A stretch of 64,000 nucleotides of DNA, from positions 14,820,001 through 14,884,000 of the forward strand of contig CM076141.1 of the NCBI GenBank assembly GCA_038025085.1. The letters run 5' to 3'. Positions 25,140 through 37,169 of the stretch are shown here, piece after piece (within the stretch, counting starts at the first letter, position 1; each line of letters opens with the position of its first letter). The translations under genes and the position numbers were made by a program. The stretch is from Tetragonia tetragonoides. Taxonomy: Eukaryota > Streptophyta > Magnoliopsida > Caryophyllales > Aizoaceae. The notes beneath the pieces are model-generated. The model was not told where the DNA came from and searched no databases. It saw only the letters and a list, made by a program, of their open reading frames with translations.

Positions 25140-27230
25140 TATGATTTGGTGTCACATAAGACTTAACGAGAACGTCAATTATTAATATTACTACTCATGT
25201 TAGTTTTATATTGACTCATAAATCCCAATCAAATAATTTCTCCACTTAAGACTCGTTTCAATCTTAATTAATCATATTATGTTGTGTGTTTATAAGAAGA
25301 ATCTAACTTTTATTGTTCCGTTTTGGCACATTTAGCTGGAAAGGCTAAATGCCACTGCCAAAAATCTGCTTGATGCTTTCATTTAACTAACTAATCAACA
25401 GACAATCATGTCCTAATCAATAAACTGAAACAACATGAATGGGGGGTTCACTCGTGCAGGGAATCTTATGATTCACGAATATATGTCAATGTTTGTCAAC
25501 ATATACTAGCTAAATTCTGTCTTGGGTGTCAAACTAATCATTTTCTTGAAGGTGTCCCATACTTATTAATAACGGCTGAGTATTTGTCTATTTGAGTTTT
25601 TTTAATTTCATAGCTAATGAGAATAATGAAAAACAAGATTTATTATATAAGGAGGTTATTTAGTAACCCCTTAATGCAATTATATTTTTAGGTAAGATGG
25701 CTCACACGGAAGGTAACCTTTTTTTTCTTCTTAGGGTCTATTCTTAGAGAGGGAGCCCTTTAAGAAATTCTCGACGACCAAGGTCAAGGCCAAGCAGAGG
25801 AGGAGATTTGGAAATAGTTTTCAACCAACAATGGACTCACCTCGATTATTATCTCACTAGTTGCGTCATTGCCCGAAGCGCAAAGATAACACCACTTCAC
25901 AATTAACTAATAATATAAAGTTAAAAATTATTTCATAAATTAAATGAAATGAATATCGTGTTTGACTAATTGCACTGATAATATTGTGTAATATGAGTGT
26001 ATAATATGTCGTGGTGGAAAATAAATTAAACAGTAGTGCCAAAATGGAACACCAAGATAGAAAAAAGAAGCAAATTATTGCCTAGATTGCAAAGGTTCGG
26101 GTAGGTTTGTGGATCCAACCACTTAAAATATGTCCTAAAGAAAGTGAAACACAACTAAATGAAAAGGATTAGGAGATAAGATCATTTTCAATCACTCCCA
26201 CTAATTAATCCTTTCAATACCTTACAAAAATCAAATAAAAAGAAAAAGAAAGAAAAACAAATATAGGGTTGGTTTTTGGGGCTAATCCAAAATTTAGCTA
26301 CGGGTTGGTTTTTGGGGCAAATCCACAATTTAATTTATTTTTCGAGTTATAGATGTATTCGGGTCAAAAAAAATGTGTCAGAACCCTAAAGAAACGTGTC
26401 GATTCAAATTTTAAAACAGTCTTAATTAGTCCTATTAGTTTGAGTACCTCCTTCTACTCAAAACAAGTCTTTGAAACGTGACAAACACTTTTCCCCTCCT
26501 AAATACGCAAATTGATCATGGACTTGGTGCACAATTTATTGAAAAATGGTTGATTAAATTTCGAAACAGGATTGATTACATATGATCTCATCGCAATACA
26601 TTGTCTTTAAATACACTATTTTCAAGTGAAAATGATGCTTGATTACACGAGCCATCCTTTTACGTTGCTAATTAAATCCAAGTAACCTCGGGTGCATTGT
26701 CTTAAACCTGGATTCAAGCCCGTTATATTAACATGCATGCATCATATAAACGAAAAAATCAAAAGGCAAAAAAGGAAAAAAGAACTCTTAAGGGTTTCCT
26801 ACAACCCTTTGCTCATAACTCATAAGTAGCCGCTTTCCAAGTTTCCAAAAAGCACCCAAAACATGCCACCTTCAAACTCACACCAATAGAACATTTAGAA
26901 AATCTAAAGAAACCCTAATAAACACACTAGTCAAACTGGCACTTGACCGTGATATAGTGAGTGCTGTTGCCCAACATCAGCAGTATCCAACAACACCCCT
27001 ATTAAAAAATTAACCTACTTTTCATCAAATACACACATAGAGTACTTGAAGAAAAAGTAAAGGGCATTTTAGTAATTTCAACAACACAACATAAAAGATG
27101 AGAAGCAGCAAAGCTAGGGTTCGCAAGACAGCTAATAGCGCAGCCTCCAACAGCCAAAAAAATTAAACTCTTTGGGCTCACCATATAACATTACATAATA
27201 CCATTACCTTACATAAACATAAAAACATTA
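25140..27230. other. Intergenic sequence upstream of the GATA gene
   Basis: No coding exon recognised. A ~41 bp unit containing GGGTTGGTTTTTGGGGC is duplicated in tandem at about 26266-26338. A CTAG next to a weak hairpin near 25857 resembles a different Helitron-type end but was not accepted. Confidence 0.45.
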
Positions 27231-27234
27231 CCCC

Positions 27235-27500
27235 TTTATATATATATACCACTCACTCTGCCCCCTCATTCCCCTGTTTCCCTTCTTCTTTCTCTTTTCT
27301 CTCTCCTCAACTACGCCGCCTTCATCACACTTCACTTTCCCCCTCTCTCAAAATCCCGCCATTTCCTTTGATCACTCTAACCCTTATTTTGATCACTATT
27401 TTCCCAACTTGATCATAATCCATCTCTTTCATTTTTCTCTTTCTTTCTCTGTTCTTTCTTATAATCACCTAAATTTATCAGCTATACCCATCAATCAAAC
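27235..27500 (+). promoter_or_regulatory. GATA-factor core promoter and CT-rich leader
   Basis: TTATATATATATACC at 27235-27249 serves as a TATA box. The following ~220 bp is a CT-rich plant-type 5' UTR ending at the ATG at 27501. Confidence 0.55.
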
Positions 27501-28199
27501 ATGTTAGATCTGAAAGAAGAGGTGCGTTTCCCACTTGTAAAAGACGTTTAATTTTAATGGGTATTTGTCAAAATGTGATCTTGTTTAGTATTTTGGGCTA
27601 ATTTTGACTGATTTTACTTGAATTTTTTTGTAAACAGTACTCTGTTTCTGAAGATCAAAGTAACCCATCAAGCACAACAACAGCAACAAGCCCTGGTTCT
27701 AGTACTACTACTGATAACAGTAGTAATAATAATGGTGATGTTGTTAAGAGATGTACTGATTGTCAAACAACTACTACCCCTCTTTGGAGAGGGGGCCCAG
27801 CTGGTCCTAAGGTAACTTAATTTCATCATTTGACCTATTTATGTCTTTTTTACCAACCATGTTTTCAAATTTTTTTGAAGTTAATGTTTTTTGTGATTAA
27901 TGGTTGTTTTTTTTCTTTTTTTTTTTGGGTTTGTACAGACAATGTGTAATGCATGTGGGATAAAATACCACAAGAAAAGAAGGGCACTTTTGGGAATAGA
28001 CAAAGGAAAAGCAGATAAGAGCAAGAAAAAGAGCAAAAATAGTAGCAATATGAGTAGTAATAATGGCAACAATCTTGGTGGTATGCCATTGAAGATCAAA
28101 GTAATGGCATCAGGAATTAGTAGACAAAGAGAAAATCTAGAGGTTGAACAAGCGGCTATGCTTTTGATGGCCCTATCCTATGGCTCAGTTTATGCTTAA
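27501..28199 (+). CDS. LLM-domain B-class GATA transcription factor
   Basis: Three exons: 27501-27521 (only seven codons), 27638-27811 and 27939-28199, 456 nt and 151 residues in all. A Ser/Thr/Asn-rich N-terminus is followed by a class IV zinc finger: C46-x2-C49-x18-C68-x2-C71, with LWRGGPAGP in the loop and basic HKKRRA after it. An intron splits the finger after PAGPK, as in other plant GATA genes. The C-terminus has the LLM motif (AAMLLMALSYG), which places it with the small B-GATAs (GATA15/16/17-like) rather than GNC/CGA1, which are longer. Such factors bind GATA sites and act in greening, cytokinin and light responses. The frame is intact. Confidence 0.93.
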
Positions 28200-28932
28200 G
28201 TGAGAGAATAATTTTTAGTCTTATTTCCAATATTGCCCCTAACCAACATTTTACTTACCTACCCCTTATCTCTTCAATGTCCCCTTTTTTCTACTTTGGC
28301 TTTTCCTTTTTTACCCTTGCCAAATTAGGCTTCAACAGTTTTGTAGGGTTCTAGTTCTTTTCATCTTGAGATTTTTGAGCCTTAAAAAGTCAGGTTGTAA
28401 AAGTAGATATTAAGTGCAGTTTTGTTGCTGGTATTAGTATTTCGAGTATTAGTATTGTTTTGACAATTTGAGTTTAGTAGTTCACTTTATTCCAAATATA
28501 TTGTAATTGGTCGGCGGAGATTCTCTATATTGAGGTTTCACTATGAATTAGAATTGTCATTTGATCATCAATAGCTCTTGATCAATTGCAATTTTCAATG
28601 TGATCATAGCCACAATTTCTAATTGTCAGAAATTCTGCTAAGCCCATTGCTTAAAGCCTGCCAATCTAGCATAGTGTTTTGTTCAACTTGCTAGGTAAAT
28701 GCAATTGTGACTCGATTGTCATTCACTTGCAGTCTAGAAAGGTAAATGCAATCGGGATTGAAGCTCATTATACCTTGACCCAATTATATGAAGACATTTT
28801 AGTGCTGAACCCAAAAAATCATATGAACACAATCAGTAGCAATTAGCAAGAAACACAAAACACATTATTGAAACCAAATTAAGAACTGAAAGATAGCTAG
28901 CCTAAATGCCTGAAATATGTACAACGAGCTGT
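28200..28932. other. Convergent 3' region between GATA and NPF genes
   Basis: Holds the 3' UTRs of two genes pointing at each other. No separate coding frame is seen. Confidence 0.5.
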
Positions 28933-30582
28933 TCATACTCTTTTGATCACTTCATCTTCATCTTCAATTCCTTCTACTTGCCTCACTGGCGTGTTGCAAC
29001 CCAAATGAGTGCCCTTTGAGGTGAAATACATGACAACGCGAATGAGAACGCTACTAATATAGTTCCCAATCGACATTGAAGCCATACAAAGAGCGCTTCC
29101 GAAGCTTTTAATCCCATCAGGAGCCTGTCCATTGAAAAACTCCAACTGACCTACGTACATAAAAACCTCTGAAGCACCAACAAGAACATATTGTGGCACT
29201 TGCCATAAGACACTAAGGGTGCTACTCTTTTGGTGAGGAACCACCCTTTTGAGCCTTTCGATTTCTGTCAACCCAGCTGCAACCATAGCCAACATTCCCA
29301 CAAGTAAACCAACACCCATTCTTTGTAGCTCGGTTAGGCCTTTCGGGTTTCGACTTAGTTTCCCTGCCAAAGGGACTAGAAAATGGCGGTAAAGTCCTGT
29401 GGTGATTAGGACACTTACAATGTCGAAGATTGACATGGTAGCTGCCGGGAGATCGAATTTTCCGATATTTGTATCCATGACATCTCCTTGCTCAACAAAG
29501 AGGGATGCCATTTGGGTAAAGATCACTGAGTATATGATTGTGCATGCCCAAATTGGTAGCATTTTTAGTATACACTTCGCCTCTTCCACTTGGGTAATAG
29601 TGCATAAACTCCATGGATTATTTCGCACTTCCAAATCCTTCCTAGTGATAGTTGCTGCCTTGTCCAAGAACCTGCAAAATTGCACATCTTAATTATTACT
29701 TCCCTATGAAACACAACACATAGTTGGTTACACTCTGAAAAAAAACCCGCCAATATCTAGACCACAACTGTTCTATATCTGAATAAACCACGGAATAATG
29801 ATCCGGTAGAATCTTACAATAGTCAACTCACAAGTATCTAAAATTAAGCTATTAGACCTACAACTTATAAGTTATTTTACGGTCTTCCCAAACACACTCG
29901 CCATCTGTGTAACATAATCATTGACTACTTTAATTACTGCAATATGCTATATAGAACTTTAAGGCAAACTAAGAAACTTACGGAAAATGATGAGTGTGGG
30001 CAATCTTCCTACTTCCTTTGATAGCTGACTCAAACCCTTGCAGTTCATAGAGATCATTTTCACTAGCTTGTTTCACATTCCACTTCTTATACGCGGCGAC
30101 ATATACTTGAGCAATACGCGGCTAAGGGTTTCCATGAGCCTTAATGAATCGATATCGAGGTGTTGCAGCTAAAAACATACCAAGTCCTATGACTGCAGCA
30201 CCAGTTGATATCCAGAAGCCTGAGGTCCAAGCCCCTCCATCCTCAAAATAGGCCAAAATAGTGTTGGAAAATAAGGAGCCACAGTTAAGTGCAAAGTAGA
30301 AGTAGGTGAAAAATGCTGCTTTTGAAGTCTCTTCTTTTGGATTTGATTGATCAAATTGGTCTGCCCCAAATGTGGCTAGTGTTGGTTGATGCCCTCCATA
30401 CCCAAATGCTACCAAATAGATTGACAGATAAAATATCATCTTACCAACTGTGGAGGCTTCATTGCACTCTAACTTATTATCACCACAACCTCTTGGTTTG
30501 AGCAAGAAAAGCCATGACGTTAAGGAGAGCAACATCAACCCCTAGCAAAAATAAAGATAAACTTAATAGCATAACCAACTTA

Positions 30583-30695
30583 GGGTGTGTTCTTTTCCAC
30601 TTACTCAATGACGAATTCAATTCACTGATGTGATCTACTTTTTCTCTCACATATTACTATTCAGTTCAGTAAGTTCATCGAAAAAGAACACACCC
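30583..30695. mobile_element. MITE in an NPF intron (GGGTGTGTTCTTTT family)
   Basis: Termini GGGTGTGTTCTTTT and AAAAGAACACACCC are perfect inverted repeats. The interior carries TTCAGTTCAGT. Flanks are TTA on the left and TTG on the right, close to the 3-bp TWA duplication of PIF/Harbinger (Tourist-like) elements. It lies in the intron between the third and fourth NPF exons. Confidence 0.65.
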
Positions 30696-31682
30696 TTGGT
30701 CCACGAGAAACGAAAACTTGGGGGTCCTTCAATTTTGATACTTTGAAATTTGCTACTCCTTTGATCTCTACCCATAGTTGAACTGGTATTACAGCTATGA
30801 ATTCATTGAAACTGGGTAAGTGGGTGTTAGTAAAGTTACATACCATAAGTAGAATAACTTGGAATATGGTGCAAGTGAGATAACGACCCCAATAAGAGTC
30901 ACTGAGAAAGGCCCCAACGAGTGAGAACAAGTAAACAGTGCCAATCCAAATGTCAACATTATCGGCAGCATCAGCGTTTGGTTGTCGAAGGACTCTTGTA
31001 AAGAACAATACCAAGTTCACACCGACGCCAAAGAATGCTAGTGTTGCTAGCCCTTGATTTACTGCAACCATGTAAAATTAACAACCAATTGTCAATTAAT
31101 GTTCATGATTCATGAGTCAATTCAAGTTAATCACAAAAACTCATATGATGTAGCTTCATGCACGCGAAAAAAACGTGATACCATGCACTATACTTGAAAA
31201 GTGATACATCATGCATAATACCGCCTCATAAGAGAGTTCTTAGCAATTAATCTTTCATTATCTGATCGAGCTCATGCAAAAAACCAAAATAAAAAGCTTT
31301 GTTTGTCATTTGCTTATTCCAAAATTTATAACATCATATATGAGTGAACATCTGATAACACATAATGAGGAAAAATTATGACTCACTTAAATTCATTTTT
31401 TTGCACAATATTTATGAATTAATCTACATAACTTCGGACCCATTTCCATTTTTTCGATAATTGATTCATGTTATTCGGTATATATTAGTTATTATGCATC
31501 AATCATATGGATACTTGGCCACTTTTATTAGTTAGTGAAAATGAAAATGTATACTCGCACATAGATAGAGAACACATACCCAACAAAATTATTGCCATAT
31601 TCCATTCTCCTCTTGCAACGGAAAGGGTACTTTTATTTTCTTGCTCGGTGGAAAGGCTAACAATTTCGCCCGCATTATGGTT

Positions 31683-31738
31683 ATTTCCATTTCCATTTCC
31701 ATTTCCATTTTCATTCCCATTCCCATTCCCATTTTCTG
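31683..31738 (-). repeat. Coding hexanucleotide microsatellite in NPF exon 2
   Basis: Imperfect CCATTT/CCATTC repeats on the plus strand, encoding an Asn-Gly run with one Glu in the cytoplasmic N-terminus. Likely length-polymorphic. Confidence 0.8.
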
Positions 31739-31999
31739 GTCCTCCATTCTGGTGAGAGACATCTTCGTGTTCCTGTTGTAAATATTACAAAACTTGCAAA
31801 ATCATTTGAGGTAAAGTAAATTTGTGATAACTCATAACAAGTATCTATGTTACTTATTTGACCAAATTATTAACATGAAAATTTAGCATTTCTGGCATGC
31901 AATATATATAGAGAACTACAGTAAAACAAAATAAAATGTATCTAACCTTTTGAATAACCTCTTGGATGGGGTTTGATGAGTCCATTGTAGCCATTAAAA

Positions 32000-32730
32000 C
32001 TACTTAATCCTATCAAAAGAAAGTGAGTATATGAGTAAGTAATTCATGCAACATCTTCCACAATCTTTCAAAATATATAATAAATTTTATAAAATTAAAT
32101 TAAACATTTAAGTAATTCTCAAAGAGGGTTGTAAAAAAATACATAATTCAATTCGAAATCATCTAAATTAGCCAAAAATAAATAAATAAAATACACATGC
32201 TTTTGCAACATACATAAAAAAAAAATTAATCATCAAAACATAAAAATATAGGACAATAAATTAATAAAAAACTGACCTTTTTTTCCTGACTTTGTTGGCA
32301 GAAAGAGAAACTCGTTGAATTCCAGTAGCCAAAAGAAAATATTCTGGTGATGGTGAAGATAACTCCAATTGAAATTGAAGTAACACCACAACAATTAATT
32401 TTATTAGGGTCCGCAATGAAATCACACCACCTGCTGTTATACTACTATTGACAGACCCAACAAATCCTGTGGTCATTTATGGGCAACACACCTTAAACTT
32501 TTTTTTTTTGTTTGTGTTTGAGAAATTAGTAAATTTTCTGGTTCAAATAATCTAATCAATCATAGTACTAATAAATAAGATACTCCAAAAACTCAACAAG
32601 TTTTTGCACCAAAATGTACCAATAAGTATGGAGATTGATTAGAGGAGAGAGAGTGAGAAAGAAATAAAGCAAGAAAGAGATAGATGATAGATAGAAAGAA
32701 TGCAATACGAATTGCTATTTATAAACAAAT
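32000..32730 (-). promoter_or_regulatory. 5' leader and TATA box of the NPF gene
   Basis: On the minus strand TTTATAAATAGC at about 32725-32714 is a good TATA box. A CT-rich leader follows (plus-strand GAGAGAGA at ~32640-32700). An acceptor-like TTTTGATAG at about 32008 just before the start codon suggests an intron in the 5' UTR. Exact ends are inferred. Confidence 0.4.
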
Positions 32731-32739
32731 ATAGTGCGT

Positions 32740-34090
32740 GTAAGCTATGAATTCTGTTGTTGTTACTTTGTACCAACAAACTTTCCTAAGAATGCTCCAT
32801 TTATATCGAACTAAATAGTGAATAGTTTGAATACTTGGACTATTTTATGCTATCCCATTTTTTATATTCAAAGATTCGTCTTTGTTCAAGTCTTCATTCC
32901 TTTAATTTCGTTTTATCTACTTTGATTATTTGAAAATATAATGTACTAAAATGTGTGATATAGATTCAAGATTTATTAGTCCGAAATTTGTTACTGAATC
33001 ATAGTCGAATTAATATTGCGATTTAAGTATATGGATAAGATTGCCAAATTAATATTGCGATTTAAGTATATGGATAAGATTGCCAAATTAAGCAAAATGT
33101 ACGTCGATCACTCACTCTCACTCTCTTCTCAATTTATTTTTATTTTTATTTGTTTAGGAATTGTAAATTTACAAAATCCATCCATTTCTCTTATAAGGCG
33201 GTCAAAGGTATCATCGGTTCGTTGAGTGTAACAACTTTACGTAAGTATTAAATCATTTTGTTGTTGCTATTAAATGTGTCATTCTTGTTCGCCAATTCAT
33301 ATAAATTCTTGCGTAAAAATTACTTTCCGCAATTCTACAATAACCACAATAATTTTTTTTAAATCACCATAAACCCATACTAGTACAAGTGGAGAACCAC
33401 ACTATCCAAAGTCCAAACTATTGGAAACGTGAAAAAAATACGATAATAATTAACGATCCAAAACTTTAAGCTAATGTTGTAGTATGTAGTAATGTAGTAC
33501 GAATATGTGGAAATTGGAACTTCTTATAACGAACCAAACGACTACTTAGGCCCGACTAAATTATTTTTGATTTTACTTATTTTTGCTGGATTTACAATTA
33601 CAAAGAGTAAGTTTATACATCGATTTACAAAATTAAACTGAATTTTTCTAAATTGAACTTATTTTCATTGAACTGAACCGAATTTTACTGAAAGTCACTG
33701 AATACTTCAGATATCGAGAGAGAAGTTGAAGAGAAGAACCAGCCCAAGTCCAGCTAAGGTAAACTGCTAAATTAATCAATGGGCCTGGACCTGATCTGAC
33801 TGGCCCAAAGATCACAAAGCATCTTCATGACGGTTTGGATACCCAATAGCAAAGATAAAAAAAGAAGGAACACGTCACACACCAAAATCCAGAAGTCACC
33901 AGAACAAGTAACCCACGTCAACTTATACACATTTGTGTCACAAAATCCTTTCTTTTCATCTATCAAGCAACTTCTAGAGACCTATACACAAAAATAAAGC
34001 ATAAATAAAAACTGGCCAATTAATAAAGTGGATTAGCAGTCATAATAATTCACAAGCTAAAGCAAAGTTCTGGAGAGAGAGAGAGAGAAA
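32740..34090. other. Intergenic sequence, with a 39-bp tandem duplication
   Basis: The unit ATTAATATTGCGATTTAAGT... occurs twice, at 33009-33047 and 33048-33086. No coding exon was recognised. This is the divergent interval between the NPF gene (-) and the next gene (+), so it should contain both promoters. Confidence 0.5.
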
Positions 34091-34605
34091 ATTAAAGATG
34101 TTGCATTCGAGAATTAGTGTGGGTGTTGCAGTAGGTGTTAGGAGCAGAAGAGGGGCAATTTGGGGATGGACTAAAAGATGTATGAGTAATAGTGAAGATA
34201 GTGCTGCTAGTCAAGGTGCTGCTCCTACTCAAGGAACTGCTCCTATTCCTACTGGTCGTTCCGCTGATCCTGCCATTCATGCTAGTGAACTTTTGGTAAC
34301 TAAATTTTTTTTTGCTATTTCAACATTGGTAACTTACTTAATTGGTCAATTGTATTCTTATTTTTATTGCCATCTTCTATGTGTATTTTTGGTTCTAGAT
34401 CACTACCCATAAATTGATAGAAATGGAATTATATGTACATGCAAATTATCTGGTGTTTCAGTAACACCACCTGTGATACTTTGGTGTTGTTATTCTCTAA
34501 TACACCCCTTATTATCCCTTATGGTTTTTAGAGTATTTGGAGAAAGAAAAAAATTTACCCCCCCCCCCTATTTAAGGAAGGAGTGGAGGGATCAAAGTTG
34601 AAATT

Positions 34606-34661
34606 AGGAGTGTGTTCTTTTTAACTCTATTGGACTAGACTTAAAAAGAACAGTACACCCT
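34606..34661. mobile_element. 56-bp MITE remnant in the intron of the 34-kb gene
   Basis: Ends AGGAGTGTGTTCTTTTT and AAAAGAACAGTACACCCT are imperfect inverted repeats of the GGGTGTGTTCTTTT family, with a short ACTCTATTGGACT interior. Confidence 0.5.
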
Positions 34662-34777
34662 AGGGCCTAGATCAAATGGATTTCTGAGTTGATTCATTGA
34701 TTTATTTTAGAATCGAACTGATTAAGTGGAAAGAAACACATCCTATATTGAATGAACTTTGGAGTTTAAACCACTAC

Positions 34778-34898
34778 GGGTGTGTTTTTTTACGTTTAAT
34801 ATGAATTGATTCACTTTAAGAATGTTCAGTTTAGTGATCTACATTTATTTAGCTCAATGGAGTTCGATTCAGTTGTTTAGTGAAAGAGAACACACTCT
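34778..34898. mobile_element. Second MITE of the same family in the same intron
   Basis: GGGTGTGTTTTTTTA at the left and AAAGAGAACACACTCT at the right are inverted. The interior contains TTCAGTTTAGTGATCTAC and GATTCAGTTG, as in the other copies. Confidence 0.5.
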
Positions 34899-36499
34899 AA
34901 GCTAAGGGTATAAGGCCTCATTTACAAGTTCATCAAAATATATGCTCCGAGCAAATGAACTAGTGTTTGGGAAGGTACCTCAAAAAAAAAAAGAAAAAAG
35001 CTTGGGCTTTGTTCTTTTCGTCGTCACCCTACTCCGTTCCGTGCTGTTCTGTTCTGCATTTTGTGTTTTATTTTATCTCATATTTTGTTTTAATATCCGC
35101 GTTGTGCCGTTCAATCCAATCTATTGTTCCGTTCCTTACCATCCTACATTATTCCCTCGAAGAGATTGTTGATGTTTGGAGCTTATTTTGAGAAGTTGTA
35201 TGAATAGTATCTTCAATAAGCTAGTAGCTTAATTATTAGCTCCGATCCTTTGGTCTTCAGAAACATGGCAATACCCTTTGTCTATGTGGAAAGAGGATGC
35301 AACCTTTTCTTGAACTTGATATCATACATTCAGACTCAGGATGCAACCTTTTCTTGAACTTGATATCATACATTCAAACTTGACTACGAGTGTGTGGAAA
35401 GACTATAAAATAGCTTATAAGTTGTGGGTCTAGTAGCTTTTTTAGATGCTACTCTCACGAGCATCTAAAATAAGCTCTCCCTAACTTATAAGCTCTTCCA
35501 AACATAGCCGATATATATTGAGTCGTCTAAGTCTTGAAAGAAATTGGGATGACTTTTAGCTTGTATGTTGCTCCAATTCATCACATTTCCTCGAAAATTT
35601 TTCCTAGTTAGAATTTGATATTGAATAGTCATTTAGCATATGTGAACTTGTGCTTTTTTTCATGCAAATCATTTTTGGTTAAATTAAGTGATGAGAAGGG
35701 ACCAACTCAACCGACCGTTAAAGCAGATGAATAGAAATCCATCCAATTAATCGTTTTGTATCTTACTTGGTTTTTTTTTTTTTTTTTTTTGCTATGCTTG
35801 TATCTTATTTGGTTAGTAACAGAATTACTTCTTATATTTTGCTTGGCTTGGTTTCTCTTGAAAAGAAATAGAGAAATTTGATCACTTGTCACAGGGTGAC
35901 GATGCAGATGCCGCAGCAATAGCCGCATCCGCGAAGAAGCCACCACCACGAACTCCAGCGGACGAATCCGAAACACTGGTCCCACCAAACCCACTACACT
36001 CCTTTTCCCCAAAGCTAGAGCACACAGGAGTGGGCCTACCGTCAAAGCCCAACACCAACCAAAAGCGCTCATTTTCAAACCAAGCAGCCCAACAACCACC
36101 ACCATTAGATGATCCACTAACCGAGTTCACTTGTGCTGGGCTAGATGGGTCTCCTTGGCCTGATGATGCTGATGGCCAAAAGGCCCAAAAGAGAGCCCAA
36201 GAGGAAGACAACAAGGGGTATTCAAAGACCACAAGGCCTCACCCTTATCAGAGATAGAGTTCGTGGACTCGAGAAAGCCCGTTACCCAAGCCACAGACCA
36301 CTCAGCTGATACCCCGCCTGTGGGCTACTATGGCGATACAGGAACGACGATGGTTTGGAGGCCCGAGCAGGTTGTTAGCGCGGAGGACACAATGTTGCAA
36401 GCTGCTAAGCTTTGGCAGTGGAATAAGATGAGGGGTGATCCAAATTCCCCTCATGGGAGAGTTATAAGGGCTTTACGTAATGAAAATTGGTGAAGACCA

Positions 36500-37030
36500 A
36501 GGGAAAAAAAGGAAAAATCAATGGAAAAAAGATAAAGTCACAGTGTATATACATGTTGCTATTGTAATTTTGTTTTAATTTCTTGGTCAGCTGTCCGATG
36601 TTTTGAGGTGCTGAACGCCCTGTGGAGAAATAGTCACGGTCGATATCCACTACAAAAAAGCTTATTGCTATTGTAATTTTGGTTTAATGGTATGGGTTGT
36701 TTTTTCCTTACTAACGGCTAAGCTAAGGGGGTTAGACTATTAGCTTGCTTTTCGTCTGTCTTGTTTTGTCACAAACTTTCTTTGGTTTCCTGCTTTTTTT
36801 TCTCGAATTAGTGATGCTGTGAATCTGTGATGTTCATGGGTGTACTGTCTAGCAAACGTAATAAAAAAATAAGAATGCTTAGCTTTGAAGATATTGGGAA
36901 CTTTAGTATGTTTTGTTTAGTTAGTTACAGTATTCTTTTTTATCATGGGTGCTGACATAACGATTCTCTGTAGAAATTAGGCCACATCTGTAAGAGCAAA
37001 AAGGCAGGTATACTGATTTCTGGTCAACAC
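36500..37030. other. 3' UTR and intergenic sequence
   Basis: 3' UTR of the preceding gene and AT-rich intergenic DNA. No coding exon seen. Confidence 0.4.
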
Positions 37031-37034
37031 TAAC

Positions 37035-37164
37035 GGTGTGTTTTTTTCACTTACTCGGTAATTGGTTAAATTTATTGTTTCAATTTAATTCACTTCAGTT
37101 CAGTTTAGTGATGTATTTGCTTTCACATATTACTGGTTCAGTTCAATGAAAAATTAACACAATC
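37035..37164. mobile_element. Degenerate MITE of the GGGTGTGTTCTTTT family
   Basis: Left end CGGTGTGTTTTTTTCACTTA, interior CAGTTCAGTTTAGTGATG and CACATATTACTGGTTCAGTT, right end eroded (AAAAATTAACACAATCG). Confidence 0.45.
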
Positions 37165-37169
37165 GTAGT

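Larger units (their letters stand above)
28933..31994 (-). pseudogene. NRT1/PTR family (NPF7-like) transporter with nonsense codon
   Basis: Five coding exons on the minus strand: 31994-31947, 31772-31580, 31061-30844, 30541-29982 and 29671-28933 (1758 nt, 586 codons). Phases match throughout. VNQGLATLAFFGVGVNLVLF, GTVYLFSLVGAFLSDSYWGR and GQLEFFNGQAPDGIKSFGSA mark the NPF7 group (NRT1.5/NRT1.8 type, which lack the ExxER proton motif in TM1). These load or unload nitrate or K+ at the xylem. Codon 293 (30124-30122) is TAG in HGNP-stop-PRIAQVYVAA, where the family has Leu; TTG to TAG is one base. The C-terminus also stops soon after TSKGTHLG and lacks the last helix. Exon 2 codes for a long Asn-Gly repeat. 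Either a recent pseudogene or a sequence error at the stop; the short C-terminus is a second defect. Confidence 0.85.
34098..36493 (+). pseudogene. Unrecognised two-exon plant gene, probably organelle-targeted, with one frameshift
   Basis: Exon 1 is 34098-34295 (66 codons) and exon 2 is 35895-36493, joined in phase 0. The first ~30 residues are Arg-rich and lack acidic residues (RISVGVAVGVRSRRGAIWGW), like a mitochondrial presequence. The middle is Ala/Pro-rich and disordered. The last 75 codons hold a well-ordered segment (GTTMVWRPEQVVSAEDTML, LWQWNKMRGDPNSPHGRVI). Exon 2 changes frame near 36219: before it the frame ends at 36257, after it the other frame runs through DHKASPLSEIEFVDSRKP to the stop at 36491-36493. 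One missing base in TATTC explains this; exon 2 is 599 nt. I do not recognise the family. Sequencing error and pseudogene are both possible. Confidence 0.65.

Noticed and set aside
25850..25890. CTAG followed by TTGCG...CGCAA, possible further Helitron end
   Set aside because: Stem is short (5 bp) with a large loop and differs from the family seen elsewhere; too weak.
27865..28099. Minus-strand frames opposite GATA exon 3
   Set aside because: Antisense of a Lys-rich exon; Phe/Leu/Ser-rich shadow without any motif.
33016..33225. ORF beginning with a repeated RFKYMDKIAKL
   Set aside because: The repeat is a 39-bp tandem DNA duplication whose length is a multiple of three by chance; no other coding evidence.
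35882..36232. 116-codon minus-strand frame opposite exon 2 of the 34-kb gene
   Set aside because: Antisense shadow of a Pro/Ala-rich coding exon; Ser/Gly-rich composition follows from the sense strand.
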